Program-made: the position numbers and the translations under genes
Notes under the pieces: model-generated
Database searches by the model: none
What the model was told of the DNA's origin: nothing
The model's input: the letters and a program-made list of their open reading frames with translations, nothing else
Assembly (NCBI GenBank): GCA_951213105.1
Contig: OX578142.1
Span: 121,858,731 to 121,922,730 of the forward strand
Direction of reading: 5' to 3'
Origin: Amaurobius ferox
Taxonomy: Eukaryota > Arthropoda > Arachnida > Araneae > Amaurobiidae
DNA: 64,000 nucleotides
Shown here: in pieces, positions 48,681 to 61,739 of the stretch
Numbering within the stretch: the first letter of the stretch is position 1
Layout of the letters: each line of letters opens with the position of its first letter

Positions 48681-49059
48681 TCAGTAGTAAGGTGGATATT
48701 CTAAATGCTCATGATATTCTTTTGCTATCTATACTACATGTGATCCGATTTCTTATAGAAAGTCTCCGCGACGTTTTTGTTTGAAATCTGACTAAATTTG
48801 GGACTAAAATTGACTAAATATTAATGAAAAATGTCCAGTTTACATATAAAAAATTCATTTATTCGAAATCACTCTAAATAGTTGTCTAACGGGTTTAGCG
48901 CGTGTTTGTTTTTCCACACCCACCAGGAGCCCCTCCATGTTTGTACAGTTCGACTACGGTACAAAACCTAACGGAGTCTGATTTCGATTCCCCCCCCCCC
49001 TCCCCACCACTCACACACACACTAAAGAAAGAAAATGGACTTTTTTCGAAAAACATTTC

Positions 49060-49540
49060 AGACTCTTTACTTCTCCCTGATGACTTAGAAAGATGAACAC
49101 TTATTGCACACTTATAATATCGACCTGAGCGGAACTTAACGTAGTCGGGCGGAGATTATCAGGGTTTTTAAATGTGTTTCCAGATACTCAAGCAGCTCTC
49201 TGGTGGTTTAGAAACCTGAATCTTTACGCACATAATATCGGCCATTGGATCAAACCTAATAAAGCCGGATTTTCGATTTTTCGCCCGGAGTAAACAAATG
49301 ATGAGGACGGGGGAGACGTAAAATCTGTCAGAACTCTCTCGAAGACCCTACCGGGGAAGTAAAAGGCTGAACTCGAATACGAGGCAGAATTTAACTGGAC
49401 CAATTTTTAATTATGTCAACTGAACAAAAGTTTTTCAGACCCTCAAGCAGCCCCCTCCCCCCGTGGCTTAGAAGGCTCAAACTCGACCATGAAGCAGAAC
49501 CTAACTGGGCCAATTTTCAATTCAGCAACTATTTTCAATG
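49060..49540 (+). repeat. Degenerate tandem repeat, ~110-130 bp unit
   Basis: About four diverged units share CTCAAGCAGC, GTGGTTTAGAAA-like text, AACCTAACnnnGTCGG-like and AATTTTCAATT-like segments (near 49070, 49190, 49350, 49450). Order is the same in each unit, similarity modest. Confidence 0.45.
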
Positions 49541-50124
49541 CTAAGCACCATACATTATAAAACAATATAAAGTATTAAAAATGCTGCAGCTTAATTTTTT
49601 AATAGTGTCGGTTTCCATGTCATTAACAGGCTTAAATACTAGCATCTAAGTAATTGTAAAATGTGACATACGTATATATAGCTCACTGTTTTGATGTATC
49701 TTTTATTTTAATGAATTGCATATTTAAAATATTGTACATTTTTACAAAATAAATAGATTCATGTTTAAAGCTGTATTAGAAGAAAGGAAAAAGGTCCGTA
49801 CTTAAAAAAAAACGTTCAAACATTATGTTTGATATAGCTTATTTCATACGGATCATTTTAACGCTCTTCTAATCGGCTTAAATATAGCACAATAACGGCA
49901 GTGTTCAAAGGATGATTGACTCATTTTTTATTATTTTTTTATTTTTTATTTATTTATTTATTTTTTATTTTTTTTAAATCAATGTTCCCTATTAATGTAT
50001 TAATATTCACATTGTATGACCTCAAACCCGCTGCATCGCCAATCAGATGCTTATTGAAGGTTTTTTTTTATTAGTTCCTTCGTTAAGTTTAAACTGCTGG
50101 ATTGAAGTAAATAAAAGACTACCA

Positions 50125-50200
50125 ATTATCGTGGCTCAGTGGTTATGTCTCTGGAAATGAACCTTCTGGTTATTTTGCCCATACGTTCGAGTTCACTGTA
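50125..50200 (+). mobile_element. tRNA-like SINE head fragment
   Basis: ATCGTGGCTCAGTGGTTATG has an A-box form and CGTTCGAGTTCACTG about 45 bases later has a B-box form. It lacks good stems. Probably an old SINE. Confidence 0.4.
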
Positions 50201-50493
50201 TTTCCAAAGACATATTTTATTACTCAACTTTCTAATCAGTTTTTTGGTAATGTCTAAGCAACAGAATTAAAAGGTTTTCAACCGCAGATTTCTTTCGTTA
50301 TCATTCGGCCAATGCATTTCCCGAGAGTATCGAAGATATATTGGAATATATCGGAATATATTGGATATATTGGAATATATTGGACGATATATTGGAATTT
50401 TTATACTTTTGCGAGTTTTCAGCATCTACGCTTTTACTAATCAGTTTCTTGGTTAGCTTAGTAGACTTAGTTACTTAGTGTTACTAAGTAACT

Positions 50494-50578
50494 AAAAACG
50501 CTTAGTTAGTTACTTAGTAACACTAAGCAACATGTTACATGCTACTTAGTGTTACTAAGTAACTAACTAAGCGTTTTT
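50494..50578. repeat. Perfect 34-bp inverted repeat
   Basis: AAAAACGCTTAGTTAGTTAC through ACACTAAG (50494-50527) is repeated exactly as complement at 50545-50578, around a 17-base loop. A related smaller palindrome TTACTTAGTGTTACTAAGTAA lies just upstream at 50471. Confidence 0.9.
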
Positions 50579-50742
50579 AATAATTCCTTAGTAGTACCAT
50601 GTGTTAGTCACACTTATTATGCTTCATATATTGCAGCAGTTTTACAGCGAATTTTTGATTAATATATTTCATTTATGCACCACCATAAGTTAAAACTTAT
50701 CCAATGGGATGGAAGTACGGTTTGATATTCGTCGTAAAAATA

Positions 50743-52127
50743 CACTACCCGACATAGAAAATGCAAAACCATGAAGCTTTGGTCGTATAATTATGCAAAT
50801 TGAGAGACAAACATAGGACGATGTATGCAAATGATCTTAAATGTAAGTAGGTCACGTGATTAGAGCGCGGGATTAAAGGGGTGGAAACGGCAGATGAACC
50901 AATAGTTGTTACTATCTGTCGCTTACAGAAATCCATTTTCCGAACTGTTTTCCGTTTCGGAAGACACATGTTGTTCAAGATATGTCTGGCCGACGACGCC
51001 GAAGTCCGTTTCAGCACTTGAATGATCGTGAGAGAGAATTCATTTTAGGTCTACGTCCGCTGAAACATGCGTAGATGAGTCCACTGTGCAAAGGATTAGG
51101 AAAAGATGGATTGAAGAAGGGCATGTGAATCGTCGCAGTGGTACAGGTCCATCCATACGTACGTCAGCACGCGTTGATCGACGCATTTTAAGGCATGCGG
51201 TGGCGTCCCCACAAACGACGACTGTCGACATTCTGCAGAATTTGCAGGGTACATTGGATGTTCCAATATCAGAGAGAACAGTTTCTCGACGATTGGCCGA
51301 ATGCGGCTTGCACTCAAACAGTCCTTTACGAAGACTGCCATTGACGACAAGACATCGACGTGAGAGATTGCAATGGTGTCGAGTCCGAGACACTTGAACA
51401 ACTGAATGGGACTGAGTAGTGTTCAGCGACGAGTCTCGGTTCTGTTTGTCGAATGACAGTCGCTGAGTGAGAGTCTGGAAGCGACGTGGAAACAGATCCA
51501 ACCCTGCTGCGACTGTTAAACGTCATACTGCTCGATAACGCGGCATCATGATTTGAGGTGCCATCAGCTTGATAGCCGGTCACCTCTGTATCTGTTCGTA
51601 TCAGAGGTACAATGACGACACGACGATATGTTTCTGAGTTGCTGCAGCCGGTTACACTGCCCTACCCTCAGCGGTTGCAAAATACTGTTTTCCAGCACGA
51701 TAACGCGCGACCGCACACGGCAATCATCAGCAGACAAGCCTTGCAAGGTATCCAGGTGCTTCCTTGGCCTCTGCTGTCTCCAGATCTCTCACCCATCGAG
51801 CATGTATGGACGTGATTGGCTGACGTTTGACTGCCCTGCTTCAAATAAAGGACGACATGAGGAGGATGGTTGAAAACATATTGTCATCCATCCCTCAGGA
51901 AACTATCAGCACGCTCATTGCATCTTTTCCTCTAGAAGTTGCTGCTTGTATCGCCTCAAGAGGTGGTACTACTGCCTACTGATCCCCCTATCTATCCCAT
52001 TACTGTGTTGCATTATCCTTCTGGAATTAACATCACTTATTTATATATGCCATCTCTGTCTGTGTGTTCTTTATCATCACACTCTATTCGCTCTTTCAGG
52101 GTGTTGCATTTTCTTTGTAGGGTAGTG
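50743..52127 (+). mobile_element. Full-length Tc1-like transposon, inactive
   Basis: Left end CACTACCCGACATAGAAAAT with GCAAAACC and right end GGTGTTGCATTTTCTTTGTA with GGGTAGTG are inverted repeats, flanked by TA on both sides (50741-50742, 52128-52129). The 1385-bp length is normal for Tc1-type elements. It encodes one degenerate transposase. Confidence 0.9.
50982..51982 (+). pseudogene. Tc1-like transposase, inactivated
   Basis: Starts MSGRRRRSPFQHLNDREREF, then a stop and frame change remove the recognition helix. It resumes RIRKRWIEEGHVNRRSGTGP with ISERTVSRRLAECGLHS, a paired helix-turn-helix DNA-binding region. Then VVFSDESRFCLSND (first catalytic Asp), NARPHTAIISRQA (second region), SPDLSPIEHVW (final Glu) and C-terminal CIASRGGTTAY before TGA. 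Several in-frame stops and frameshifts show it is dead. Confidence 0.9.
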
Positions 52128-52614
52128 TATAAGAGAACAACAGTGAAGCTCTAGCGTAAAGTGTTTGCGTAAATATCAAAATATACGTATAATAATTATA
52201 TACCTTATTTCATCTTGACGCCCTGTATGATAAATGTACTTAGTTCATTTCCTCGACGTTCATTGAGAGGAGATATATATAATTATCTAATTGTGCTAAA
52301 TGGAGTATGAATATCGTTTAAACTTATAATTTGCTGGGTTAGACTCCTGCAGTCATTTCGTATATAAAATGGTTAAATTGACCTGAACGATAAATTAACT
52401 TTATATGCAACTTTCTGAAATTCGTCAGAAAAATGCTAAACTATTATACATCAATCATGCTTTTAATTTAATTTCTACCATTTGTTTCCCCAAAAAACAG
52501 CTTTAAAAAGCACACCATTACTTTTAGGTTCCTTTGTTAATTAAAAGTAGAGTGAAATTTGCCCAAACACTCACGTATTCCCCAATATAAGTTATAATCA
52601 AAACTAAATATTTA

Positions 52615-53040
52615 AACAAGAAAGATCAATCATGCATAAAGCATTGATTATGAAACACTTTTCCAGCTGCAATGAAATTTTATTTAAACATCTCTAAAAT
52701 GCGATACATTCAACGGTGGTATTTCTTTAAATATCAGAACTACAATAATTTATTTTACTTGAAAACTTAAAACCTCGTCGAAAAAAATCTGATGTGGGCA
52801 GCACATGACTTTCCTTATATAATGCCATGAATTTACTACTTTTGAATTTACTACTTTTGCTGCAATGAAATTTTATTTAAACATCTCTAAAATACGATAC
52901 ATTCAACGGTGGTATTTCTTTAAATATCACAGAATTACAATAATTTATTTTACTTGAAAACTTAAAACTTCATCGAAAAAAATCTGATGTGGGCTGCACA
53001 TGACTTTCCTTATATAATACCATGAATTTACTACTTTTAC
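52615..53040 (+). repeat. Family A repeat fragment with 193-bp tandem duplication (copy A8)
   Basis: Begins AACAAGAAAGATCAATCATG. The segment starting GCTGCAATGAAATTTTATTT occurs at 52666 and again at 52859, each ending with GAATTTACTACTTTT. The rest of family A is absent. Confidence 0.85.
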
Positions 53041-53785
53041 AGTAAAAAAAAAAGATTATTTTTATAGTATTTATTTATATTCTTTCCAAGATATTGAATT
53101 TTCGTCAATGAGTCGTCATTTTCCATGTCGTCATTTTCCATGTCGTCTTCATCAATGAGTCGTCATTGATTTAGCGTCATTTTTATCCATTTGGCGAGTT
53201 TTTTGTTAATTTAGCAACATTTAAAAAAGTCCCCAAGTTGGCGACATTCCACCAAATTCGTCGCCAAAATCTCGCCAAGCGTTATGGACGAAGAAATAAG
53301 TTATTCTTACAATAGATAAATGACTATTGGCGTTCAAATACAAAAGTATTACTCAAAGTATCTTCTTTCATGAATGGAATGAGCTAGATCCACGAGAATG
53401 ATGTCACCAAATTTGTCCCATGGTATTACATACGAAAAGTGAACATGTTTCTCAATAGGAAGTATTTTTTTTTTATTTTATATGACTTTTTGATATTTTT
53501 TTTATAAATGTGCAATATCTCGAGAACGGTTCATGTTAGCGTTCTAAAATGTATGCCAATCGTTTTCTAATGAAAAATTACATAAGAAATGTCTTTGCGT
53601 AACTTTATTAGCAGTTTTGATTTTTTGACGATTTTTTCAAAATTTCACTCGAAAATTTAGGGGATTCTGAACATTCGATTGCATATGAAAATAATAGGCT
53701 TCCAGTGTTTACGGATTGTGATTTTTGTACCAAATTTCGTTCGAATCGGTCCATTCGTTCGTCAGTTATCGTCTCCACAGATTCA

Positions 53786-53822
53786 CTGACACACACACAA
53801 ACACACACACAAACACACACAC

Positions 53823-53849
<27 letters not shown>
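53786..53849 (+). repeat. (CA)n microsatellite
   Basis: CACACACAAACA-type repeat, about 64 bases, directly after TTCGTCAGTTATCGTCTCCA. Confidence 0.9.
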
Positions 53850-53853
<4 letters not shown>

Positions 53854-53975
53854 TCACTTCAAAAATGTTTGATTCGTGATCAGGGATGGTTGAAACGTGT
53901 TCTTTCGTCGAAAACTCGAATTCGAATTTTCGAACCCGTTACATTACTTTCCTTATACATTATGTATATATGTAT

Positions 53976-54914
53976 TGAAATATAAATCGTCTGGCTCTCT
54001 ATGTAAAAGCAGTGAATATTTCATTCATACACTTTCATTACAAACTGCTGAATTAAATAATTTTGAGTGAAAAAATTCAGCAATTCTTATACAACTCATC
54101 TTAAATCACTTGTCTACATTCTGCATCCATTAAAATTAGGCTTTGTTGTAGAAAAAAATCAAAGTTTGATGATCATTTAAACTCAAAAGTATTGTAATCG
54201 TGTTGGCGAAGAATATAGATGCACAGAAAATATGCAAAAATAAAGCGGTTTTCGGACGGATGCAACACTGAATATAAATATAAAAGAAATTTAAAAATCA
54301 CGATTTTTTACTCTAGGAAAAAAAGATGGATGCCATATTTTATTTTGAAGTGGGCCACTTGATCTCTTACTCATCTTAAATCACTTGTCTACATTCTGCA
54401 TCCATTAAAATTAGGCTTTGTTGTAGAAAAAAATCAAAGTTTGATGATCATTTAAACTCAAAAGTATTGTAATCGTGTTGGCGAAGAATATAGATGCACA
54501 GAAAATATGCATTATAGAAAATATGTATTATATGGATATCATTACTATTTTAATTTTTATTTAAAAAACTTCCGAACATATTTTGCTAAAAAAATTTTTA
54601 TATATTTTATGGGATAATTTGAATACCTCCTAAAATTTTCGAAGCAATTTGTGAATTTTAACTTCGCTTAAAAAATGTTTGAAAAATTAGGCCCCATAGG
54701 GTTCAATGTATTTCATTTTTTCAACCCGGGTTCAATCCAAAATTAATTGGGTGATATTATTCATTTTCATTCCCATATGTCCCACAGACCATCTCAACAA
54801 CATACCAAAATGTCATTTTGATAAAATCATTCTTACGGCAGTTATCGTGCGAACGGACAGACAGGCAGAATAAACAAAGTCATGAACGCTTTTCATCCAT
54901 GTTGCAAAGTGTTA
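53976..54914 (+). repeat. Family A repeat with internal duplication (copy A9)
   Basis: 5' truncated; ends GTTGCAAAGTGTTAA. A ~140-base segment starting ACTCATCTTAAATCACTTGT is present twice, at about 54094 and 54369, inserting the first half a second time before ATTATATGG. Confidence 0.85.
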
Positions 54915-56034
54915 AAAACGTCGCTAGCTCACACACAGTAGTGTAAGGCAAGCTGGAATATAGATTTTATTTTGCTGTCGAAATTTCAGATCCTTAAGAA
55001 TCGGTGGGTGTGCCTGCGGTTTAATGGCCTAGATGAAGTAGAGGAAGTTGCAACTGTTAAATATCACACCAACGCTTTTAAAACTGACCATTTAGTTCAA
55101 GGTTGCTTGTTTGTAGATGCATATAACTAGCTTTGGATATGAAAATCAGATCATTGGGAAAGGTAGAGGAGATAATTTCGTAAGTGTTGAAATGCAAGTC
55201 TACCATGATCGATTATAAGTAAATATATATACATATAATTAATAAAGTACTTTTTATTTCTTTCGAAACGAGCTAATACACGTTTATTTTCTATCAATGT
55301 CTTTAAATGTTGAATTTATGAATAAAATTATATGAATGCTAACTGCCAATTAAAATAAGAGAAACAGAAATGAATGTTTGACATTTGATTTTTCACTCAC
55401 AGAACACAGCAGGTTCTGTAAGTGAGGTTCTCAAATGTATTAATTAAATGCTTGTTTCATGCGTAATTTTTAGCGATATAAAGAATAAGACCAACCTCAT
55501 TACTCTAGGACTAGCCGTACTCGAGATATTTTAGTTTCTTCGCATTTTTGCTGCGCCGCCTTTGAAAATACGTCCAGATACCAAATGAAAGCGATGATTG
55601 AATTAAAAGTGAAAATTTGGTGTCATTTCAAATAATGATGCGTGTTATTTTGTGCAATTAAATTCAATTTAATGAATTATTAAAGAAATAAAGAGAAAAT
55701 GAATTTGAGACTGTATGAAAAGTCCTGTGCTGGCCACATCAGATTTTTTGTTTTCGTCTACACGAGTAATGCACTGAATTCAATCAATTTATGCTTTTAT
55801 ATCATTTCCCCGCATTCCAAAATTATTTTTAGCCAACTTCTTTATCGGGAAACTCTGGAATGTTGTATTCGTCTACTTTTCAATTTTGTGTGCTCTGATT
55901 TTATATAATCTATTAAATTTCATTTATAAGTTTCCAAAATTAGATATGAATTTTTGAAAACTACGCTCAAGTGCTCGTTCTGAAATTGTCAAAGAGAAGT
56001 GCGGGTTAGAACGGGATTAAACTCCTGAGCCAGA
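54915..56034. other. No gene seen
   Basis: The 69-codon frame at 55699-55908 has no recognisable motif. No repeat partner in the window. Confidence 0.4.
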
Positions 56035-56566
56035 ACCGATCCCTTGTAAACCTCTAATGCAAATATAAGACATAGCGATGAAAACAGAATTTCTTTTTAA
56101 CTTACTAATATTCATATTAAATGAATAAGTGCTGTTTGTTAACTTAAATTCTTTGCAAACAAAATAATGTAAATGGATATTGAAACAAGTTTATCATCTG
56201 CAAACATAATCTTAAGAACCGATCCCTTGTAAACCTTCAATGCGAATATAAGACATAGCGATGAAAATAAAATTTCTTTTTAACTTACTAATATTCATAT
56301 TAAATGAATGAATGCTGTTTGTTCACTTAAATTCTTTGCAAACTAAATAATGGAAATGGAAACAAGTTTATCTTTTGCAAACATAATCTTAAGTACCGAT
56401 CCCTTGTAAACATCCAATGCGAATATAAGACATAGCGATGAAAATAAAATTTCTTTTTAACTTACTAATATTCATATTAAATGAATGAATGCTGTTTGTT
56501 CACTTAAATTCTTTGCAAATTAAATAATGGAAATGGAAACAAGTTTACCTTTTGCAAACATAATCT
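56035..56566 (+). repeat. Tandem repeat, three ~180-bp units
   Basis: Units start ACCGATCCCTTGTAAAC at 56035, 56218 and 56395. Units 2 and 3 are almost identical; unit 1 differs by a few bases and a short insertion (AATGTAAATGGATATTGAAA). Confidence 0.9.
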
Positions 56567-58854
56567 ACGTTACATATCGCGTCCAGTTTTTTCTTATTAA
56601 TAGCCTTGTTTCTGGGCGTGATACTTGATGCGGCGATATTGAAACAAACGATTTCTTTTGCATATAATGTGCCGTTTTGATTTTGTTGCAACGTCATGAG
56701 GTTTTAACCATTGTTGCGATTATCATCAAACCAAGGCATGTTATAGCCTAAGCTTACATTAACATTCGAAACTTTCGTCTGAGCTAAACTATTTCCTCTT
56801 GAACATTTAGTTTTAGAAAGGTCAAAAATTAACCAGTTATGTATAATAAAAAGCAGTATCGAAGCAAGAAAATTGTTTTAATGTCGTAGCTAAATAGCAC
56901 CAATCACGGAAATATAATTACCTTGGCCGCAGATATTCGCCGAGGACAAAAACTACAATTAGCACCTTACTGGGAGGAAAACAGATATAATTAACGATAA
57001 GAATGCTTCTGCTTCGTAGCATATTTGTTATACGCTTTGCAGACTAGACCACATTAAAAGAGCACTAGGAAGTTTGTTTCTGTTGAAATCAACACCATAG
57101 AAATAAAATTTTTCTTTTTCTGTATTGGGACAATTTAAAACAAATTTTATACACTTGAGCAATGCCTCATAACAGCATCGTGGACAACTTATCTTAGCAA
57201 CGTCATTTGAAACGGTCTTTCGTCAATCTGGCAAATTTTATTTTAAACTTACTACATTTGATTCATATATTTATATATTAATTTATAAAACCTTTTTCAG
57301 TACATCCCTTAATATTATAAATGCTACTCCCATTTCAATTTTGAAAACTTACACAGAATGTTTATTAAATGATTTAATAATAATAATATTTATTTTGCCA
57401 CAACTTATGAGCGAGTGCATGATAATGTGGGAAGGAATGCGGAAATAAACACTATAAATAGGCCATCCAGCCAAACTGACAACAAGCTAACAAAAAATCA
57501 GTAGCCACTGACAGGGTAAAATTCATAACAAACCAAATCAAACTAAAAACAAGCTAATAGAAAAATAAGTAGCAAAATACAATAAATTAACAAGCTGTTA
57601 ATTTCACAAGAGAAATAAATTTAAATACTTCTTGAAACTATTTTCATTGTTTATCGATTTTAAAAAAGATGGAAAAGAATTCCACAATCTTGATCCTGTA
57701 TAATTGATGCTTAGATATTAACTATTAGGTCGAGATAAACGGAGTAAAAGTTGATTTTTATTTCGAGTAAAATAATCATGGTCTTGGAAGTTTTCAAAAA
57801 GATATTGTTGTGCAGATTATAGTGAATGTGGTGAAGCATAAACAAAGTAGGACGATAGTAAAAACTTAATAGTGGGCAAGATTTTATAGCGTAAGCAAAT
57901 TTCATGGTAATGGATGTTCAAATCAGGGGTAATCTTTAAATAGAGAAATAAATTTATTTTGCAAAATACCTGTTTATATTTCTGGTAGAAGTGTTTCCCC
58001 AAACTGGATTATAATAAGATAGATGAGGAAATATAAGATAGATGAAGAACAGTTGGAAAGTGGAGATCATAGATTCTGATAAATTCGCAAGAAAATGTAT
58101 CATAGGCTGGTATTTTGGTAATTAATAATATCAATAATAATGAGATCAATCAATATTTTCTACAGCATACTTGAAATTATTAACAACACTCTTATTCCGG
58201 AATTTAAAAACGCTGTGAAATCCATGGAATTCGCATTTCTAAATGCAAAATAAACAATATCATTAACAATAAAGTGAAAAAGCTTTAGGTATTGCTTTTA
58301 AATGGTAAAAAAAACGTCAAATAAATACACAAAGAAGGTACGTACATTTATGACAATTTCAAAAATAAAGTATCTTATCTCAAACAAAAAAAAAAAAAAA
58401 AAAAAAAAAATTCCACCAACTCAAAAAGCAATTACAGCGTCTTTAAGTGCCTCTGTAGTGGCTATAAACAAGATAACAAATAAAGATTTAAATCTTAAAG
58501 AAAGCTAAAAAGCACAATGTAATTACCACCTTTTACCTAGACATGTCGCTGAGCGCAGAACACGCTCTAGAATTATCTATGAAAATCTTGTAACCTGTGA
58601 CAGATGAAAATATATTGCGTGAGAATCGGCGAAGCATGGATCTATTTAAATGACTGTAACAATTAGAGATCGATTTATAATCGCAAAAGAGGAGTAAAAG
58701 ATCTAAAATTTTAGTTCTAGGAATCAAAAGAAAGTTTTCGTAAAGGATTCGTGATTATTGCTGGCTTTTAGTACAATGATAAATTATAAAATTAAGAAAT
58801 GTCGAAACAAATGTCAAAATCAATTTAAAATATTACCAAGACGATGTTTTAACT
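56567..58854. other. No gene seen; poly-A run at 58387-58410
   Basis: AT-rich DNA. Short frames on the minus strand at 57711-58002 and 58533-58727 have no identifiable motif. A 24-base A run lies at about 58387-58410. Confidence 0.4.
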
Positions 58855-59225
58855 CCTTTATTTAAAGAAGAAATACTGTGCCTTTATCCACATAGTCTTA
58901 ATAGAGTAGAACTTCATCAGGATAAAGCTACCAGTCACATATCAAATCTACCGCTGAATTTCTTGAAAAAGGACATAAAGTACAGGTATTAAAGCAATAC
59001 CCTTTGCACGTATTATTTCAAAGTCCCCTGATACGACACCAATGGATTAATGTGCTTTTGGATTGTTAAAAAGATAACTTTCTAAACGCAGATCTAAAAT
59101 AATGGATGCACTATGGAAAACTGCAAAAGAGGAATGGAATAAAATACTTCTCATAACTTTTTTAAGAAAATCTCTCTTATCTTGGAAATAAAAATGTAGA
59201 ATGATAGTTCAGAGAAAGGACCATT
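58855..59225 (+). pseudogene. Mariner-like transposase C-terminal fragment
   Basis: Plus-strand segments read EILCLYPHSLNRVELHQDKA with TSH, KAIPFARIISKSPDTTPMD, CAFGLLKR and MDALWKTAKEEWNK, ending LRKSLLSWK. HQDKA and SPDTTPMD are the second and third acidic motifs of a mariner-type (D-type) core. Stops after MD and LLKR and one frameshift inactivate it; no termini were identified. Confidence 0.75.
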
Positions 59226-60089
59226 AGATGATACAATTAAAAAATAAATATTGTTACTTCAAACCTAAATTATATTGCTTTAAATTTGTTCTAAATATGT
59301 GTAAACAATCTATGTAAACAAAATTTAACCTCAGCAAACGATAATTTAGCTTTTATAAAATGTGCTGGTGCCAGATTTTTTTTTAATTAATTTAAATTTT
59401 GTTATTTTTTTTTGGCAATAAATTGGTTTTAAAAATGTTTAAACAGCCTCTTTAAAAATGCTAAACACGAGGCAAAATTTCTAACTTCTAATTTCAAAAA
59501 CTTTAAATCGAGCAAGATTGCTGCACACGAGGTAATCAGTAAACACAACACGTACCTCAGTAGAAATTGCAGTAACTGTACATACGATGAACAGACTAGA
59601 AAATATCGTCACGCTTTTGTTCACATATTTGTTCACCATGGACCTTTTTGTTCACCATGGACCTATGAACTCCTATTTTAAGGGTTATGGTCGAAAAATA
59701 CAGAAACACAATGAAACACAATGAAAAGCACTTAATGGGCCACAACAACTTCCTTTTACAAAAGATTTATCTTCAGAGATAGCTTCTTAAGTTTATTAAC
59801 ATTAAAATAATATCAACCGGTTTTATAGCACAGGAATATTGTACTTTTGGCCTCAAATAATAGGGATATTTTTTTACTTGGGTAAAGAATCATAACAGGG
59901 TCCAGGATAATAAACATAAAGACTTTCTGGTAAATATTGATATAAGAGACCTATCAATTCCACTTTATAAATTAACAATTCCAAAAAGATATTTTCTTAT
60001 CTTTGCAGTACAAGATTGATTGGGAATTTCAAATTTACAGAATTATTTTTTAACCAAAATAAGCTAAAACAAAGAAAAATATTATGAAG

Positions 60090-60345
60090 GAAACTTTACA
60101 TGGTAGCAAACAAGCATGTATACTTCATTTTCGATGGAACTTTTGAGTATTTTCATACTATTTTGCACACTCTTTTCGTGAAGTCAGGTGAATTTTCAGA
60201 AAAGCTGAAATGGTATCTCCAGAAAACTGGAAATCCTTTGTCAACCTCCACTATCCCCTCCCGGAATTCGATGCCGAATCTTATCAGTCATCATCTAAAC
60301 TCTATAACTCATTCTCAGAAATAAATGTTTAAAGGAAAGGTTTGG
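60090..60345 (+). repeat. Single unit of the ~140-bp array with shared upstream flank
   Basis: GCTGAAATGGTATCTCCAGA, GGAATTCGATGCCGAATC and CAGAAATAAATGTTTAAAGG match the 26.9-27.8 kb array. The upstream ATTTTCGATGGAACTTTTGA region matches the sequence just before that array, so the two loci share a longer repeat. Confidence 0.7.
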
Positions 60346-61437
60346 TAAAATCATATATGGTAAGTTTCTTGCCAGGAATGATATATATATTTTTAAAGTT
60401 TAAGGAATTAATATTTGTATTTATTAAGTAGTGAAGATTTTGTACTCCCATACCCAATAGTATTTAAAGAGTACTTCAATGATATTGCATTCTATTAGCC
60501 GTAATCAATTTAATTCTAAATATCTGATGGAGTCTACACATAACTTTCTCTACAGATTAACACATTTTGATATTGTGAGGAAAACCATAACACAAATTAG
60601 CGATTTCTTATAATTTGATTTCACTAAAACTCAATAGGCTTATTGCTATTACCAAATTTCATATAAATTGATTTATTATTTAGAGACACCATTGCTATCC
60701 TTGTGGTAAAGTAAATTTCCTAATATTTCAAGAACAAAGAGCAGTACTACTAAACAATGGTGTCCATTTATTCCTGGTTGGAAGTAATTACAATGAGATA
60801 CTTATTTGATAATACGGAGGATATTTAATTATATTTTATGATTCATTTTCCATATTAGATCATTCTGTTTCTCGTGAAAGGCGTATGTTGGTGCTTTTTA
60901 AATGATGCCATCCGTTTTTAGATAAAAGTTGCATATAAAATGGCTATTTCTTTGTTATTTTCAAAACAATTATTCTTTATATTTTTTCCGATTTTCAAAA
61001 TATTTCCAAAAAACTGATGGCGTTCCCCTAATTTGATCTCTGAAATTCCACAGGTTCATCGATTGCAATAATCATACTAAATTTCAATTGAATCTCCAAA
61101 TTCGTCTGAGAGATGTCTTACTTACAGACAGAAACATCATTGAAAAATGATTTATGCGCATTCAAGGATGCTCAAAACCTTATAAATCCATCAAAATCAG
61201 AATAGAATTTTTTACCCCATCACAAATACTTCACCTTTCTTTCTTTTCCCTGTATCGTAGGGAAAGAAAAAAATAACATTTTTTATTTTTGTATTTGTTT
61301 CTTTGTAAAGACACATTGACAGTGAAGCAGCGGATCGGGAGTCATAACCCCATTATTGGTGATAAAAATCACATTAATTCTCCTTAGGGTCCATATTGGC
61401 AAACGAAATTCAATACTGTAAACCCTCTTTCGGTTGC

Positions 61438-61739
61438 ACCCCCTTTCTAAGATTTTTGCTACGCCTTTGCACAATAAACGTGTAAAAATAGAGAAGTTTA
61501 AAATAAATCATGATTTGGAAAATAAAATGTTTAATATTAATTGTGGGGGAAAAGTATATTTAATTCAAGGATACGTGCGTGTACATATACCCCCTTTCTA
61601 AGATTTTTGCTACGCCTTTGCACAATAAACGTGTAAAATTAGAGAAGTTTAAAATAAATCATGATTTGGAAAATAAAGCGTTTAATATTAATTGTGGGGG
61701 AAAAGTATATTTAATTCAAGGATAGTGCGTGCACAAAAC
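61438..61739 (+). repeat. 151-bp tandem duplication
   Basis: ACCCCCTTTCTAAGATTTTT to TTCAAGGATA occurs at 61438 and again at 61589 with very few differences. The text GCAAAGGCGTAGCAAAAATC on the minus strand suggests a transposon terminus. Confidence 0.9.

Noticed and set aside
57711..58002. Minus-strand frames as a LINE reverse-transcriptase remnant
   Set aside because: No reverse-transcriptase motif could be identified; the frames are rich in Ile, Leu, Tyr and Lys as expected from AT-rich DNA.
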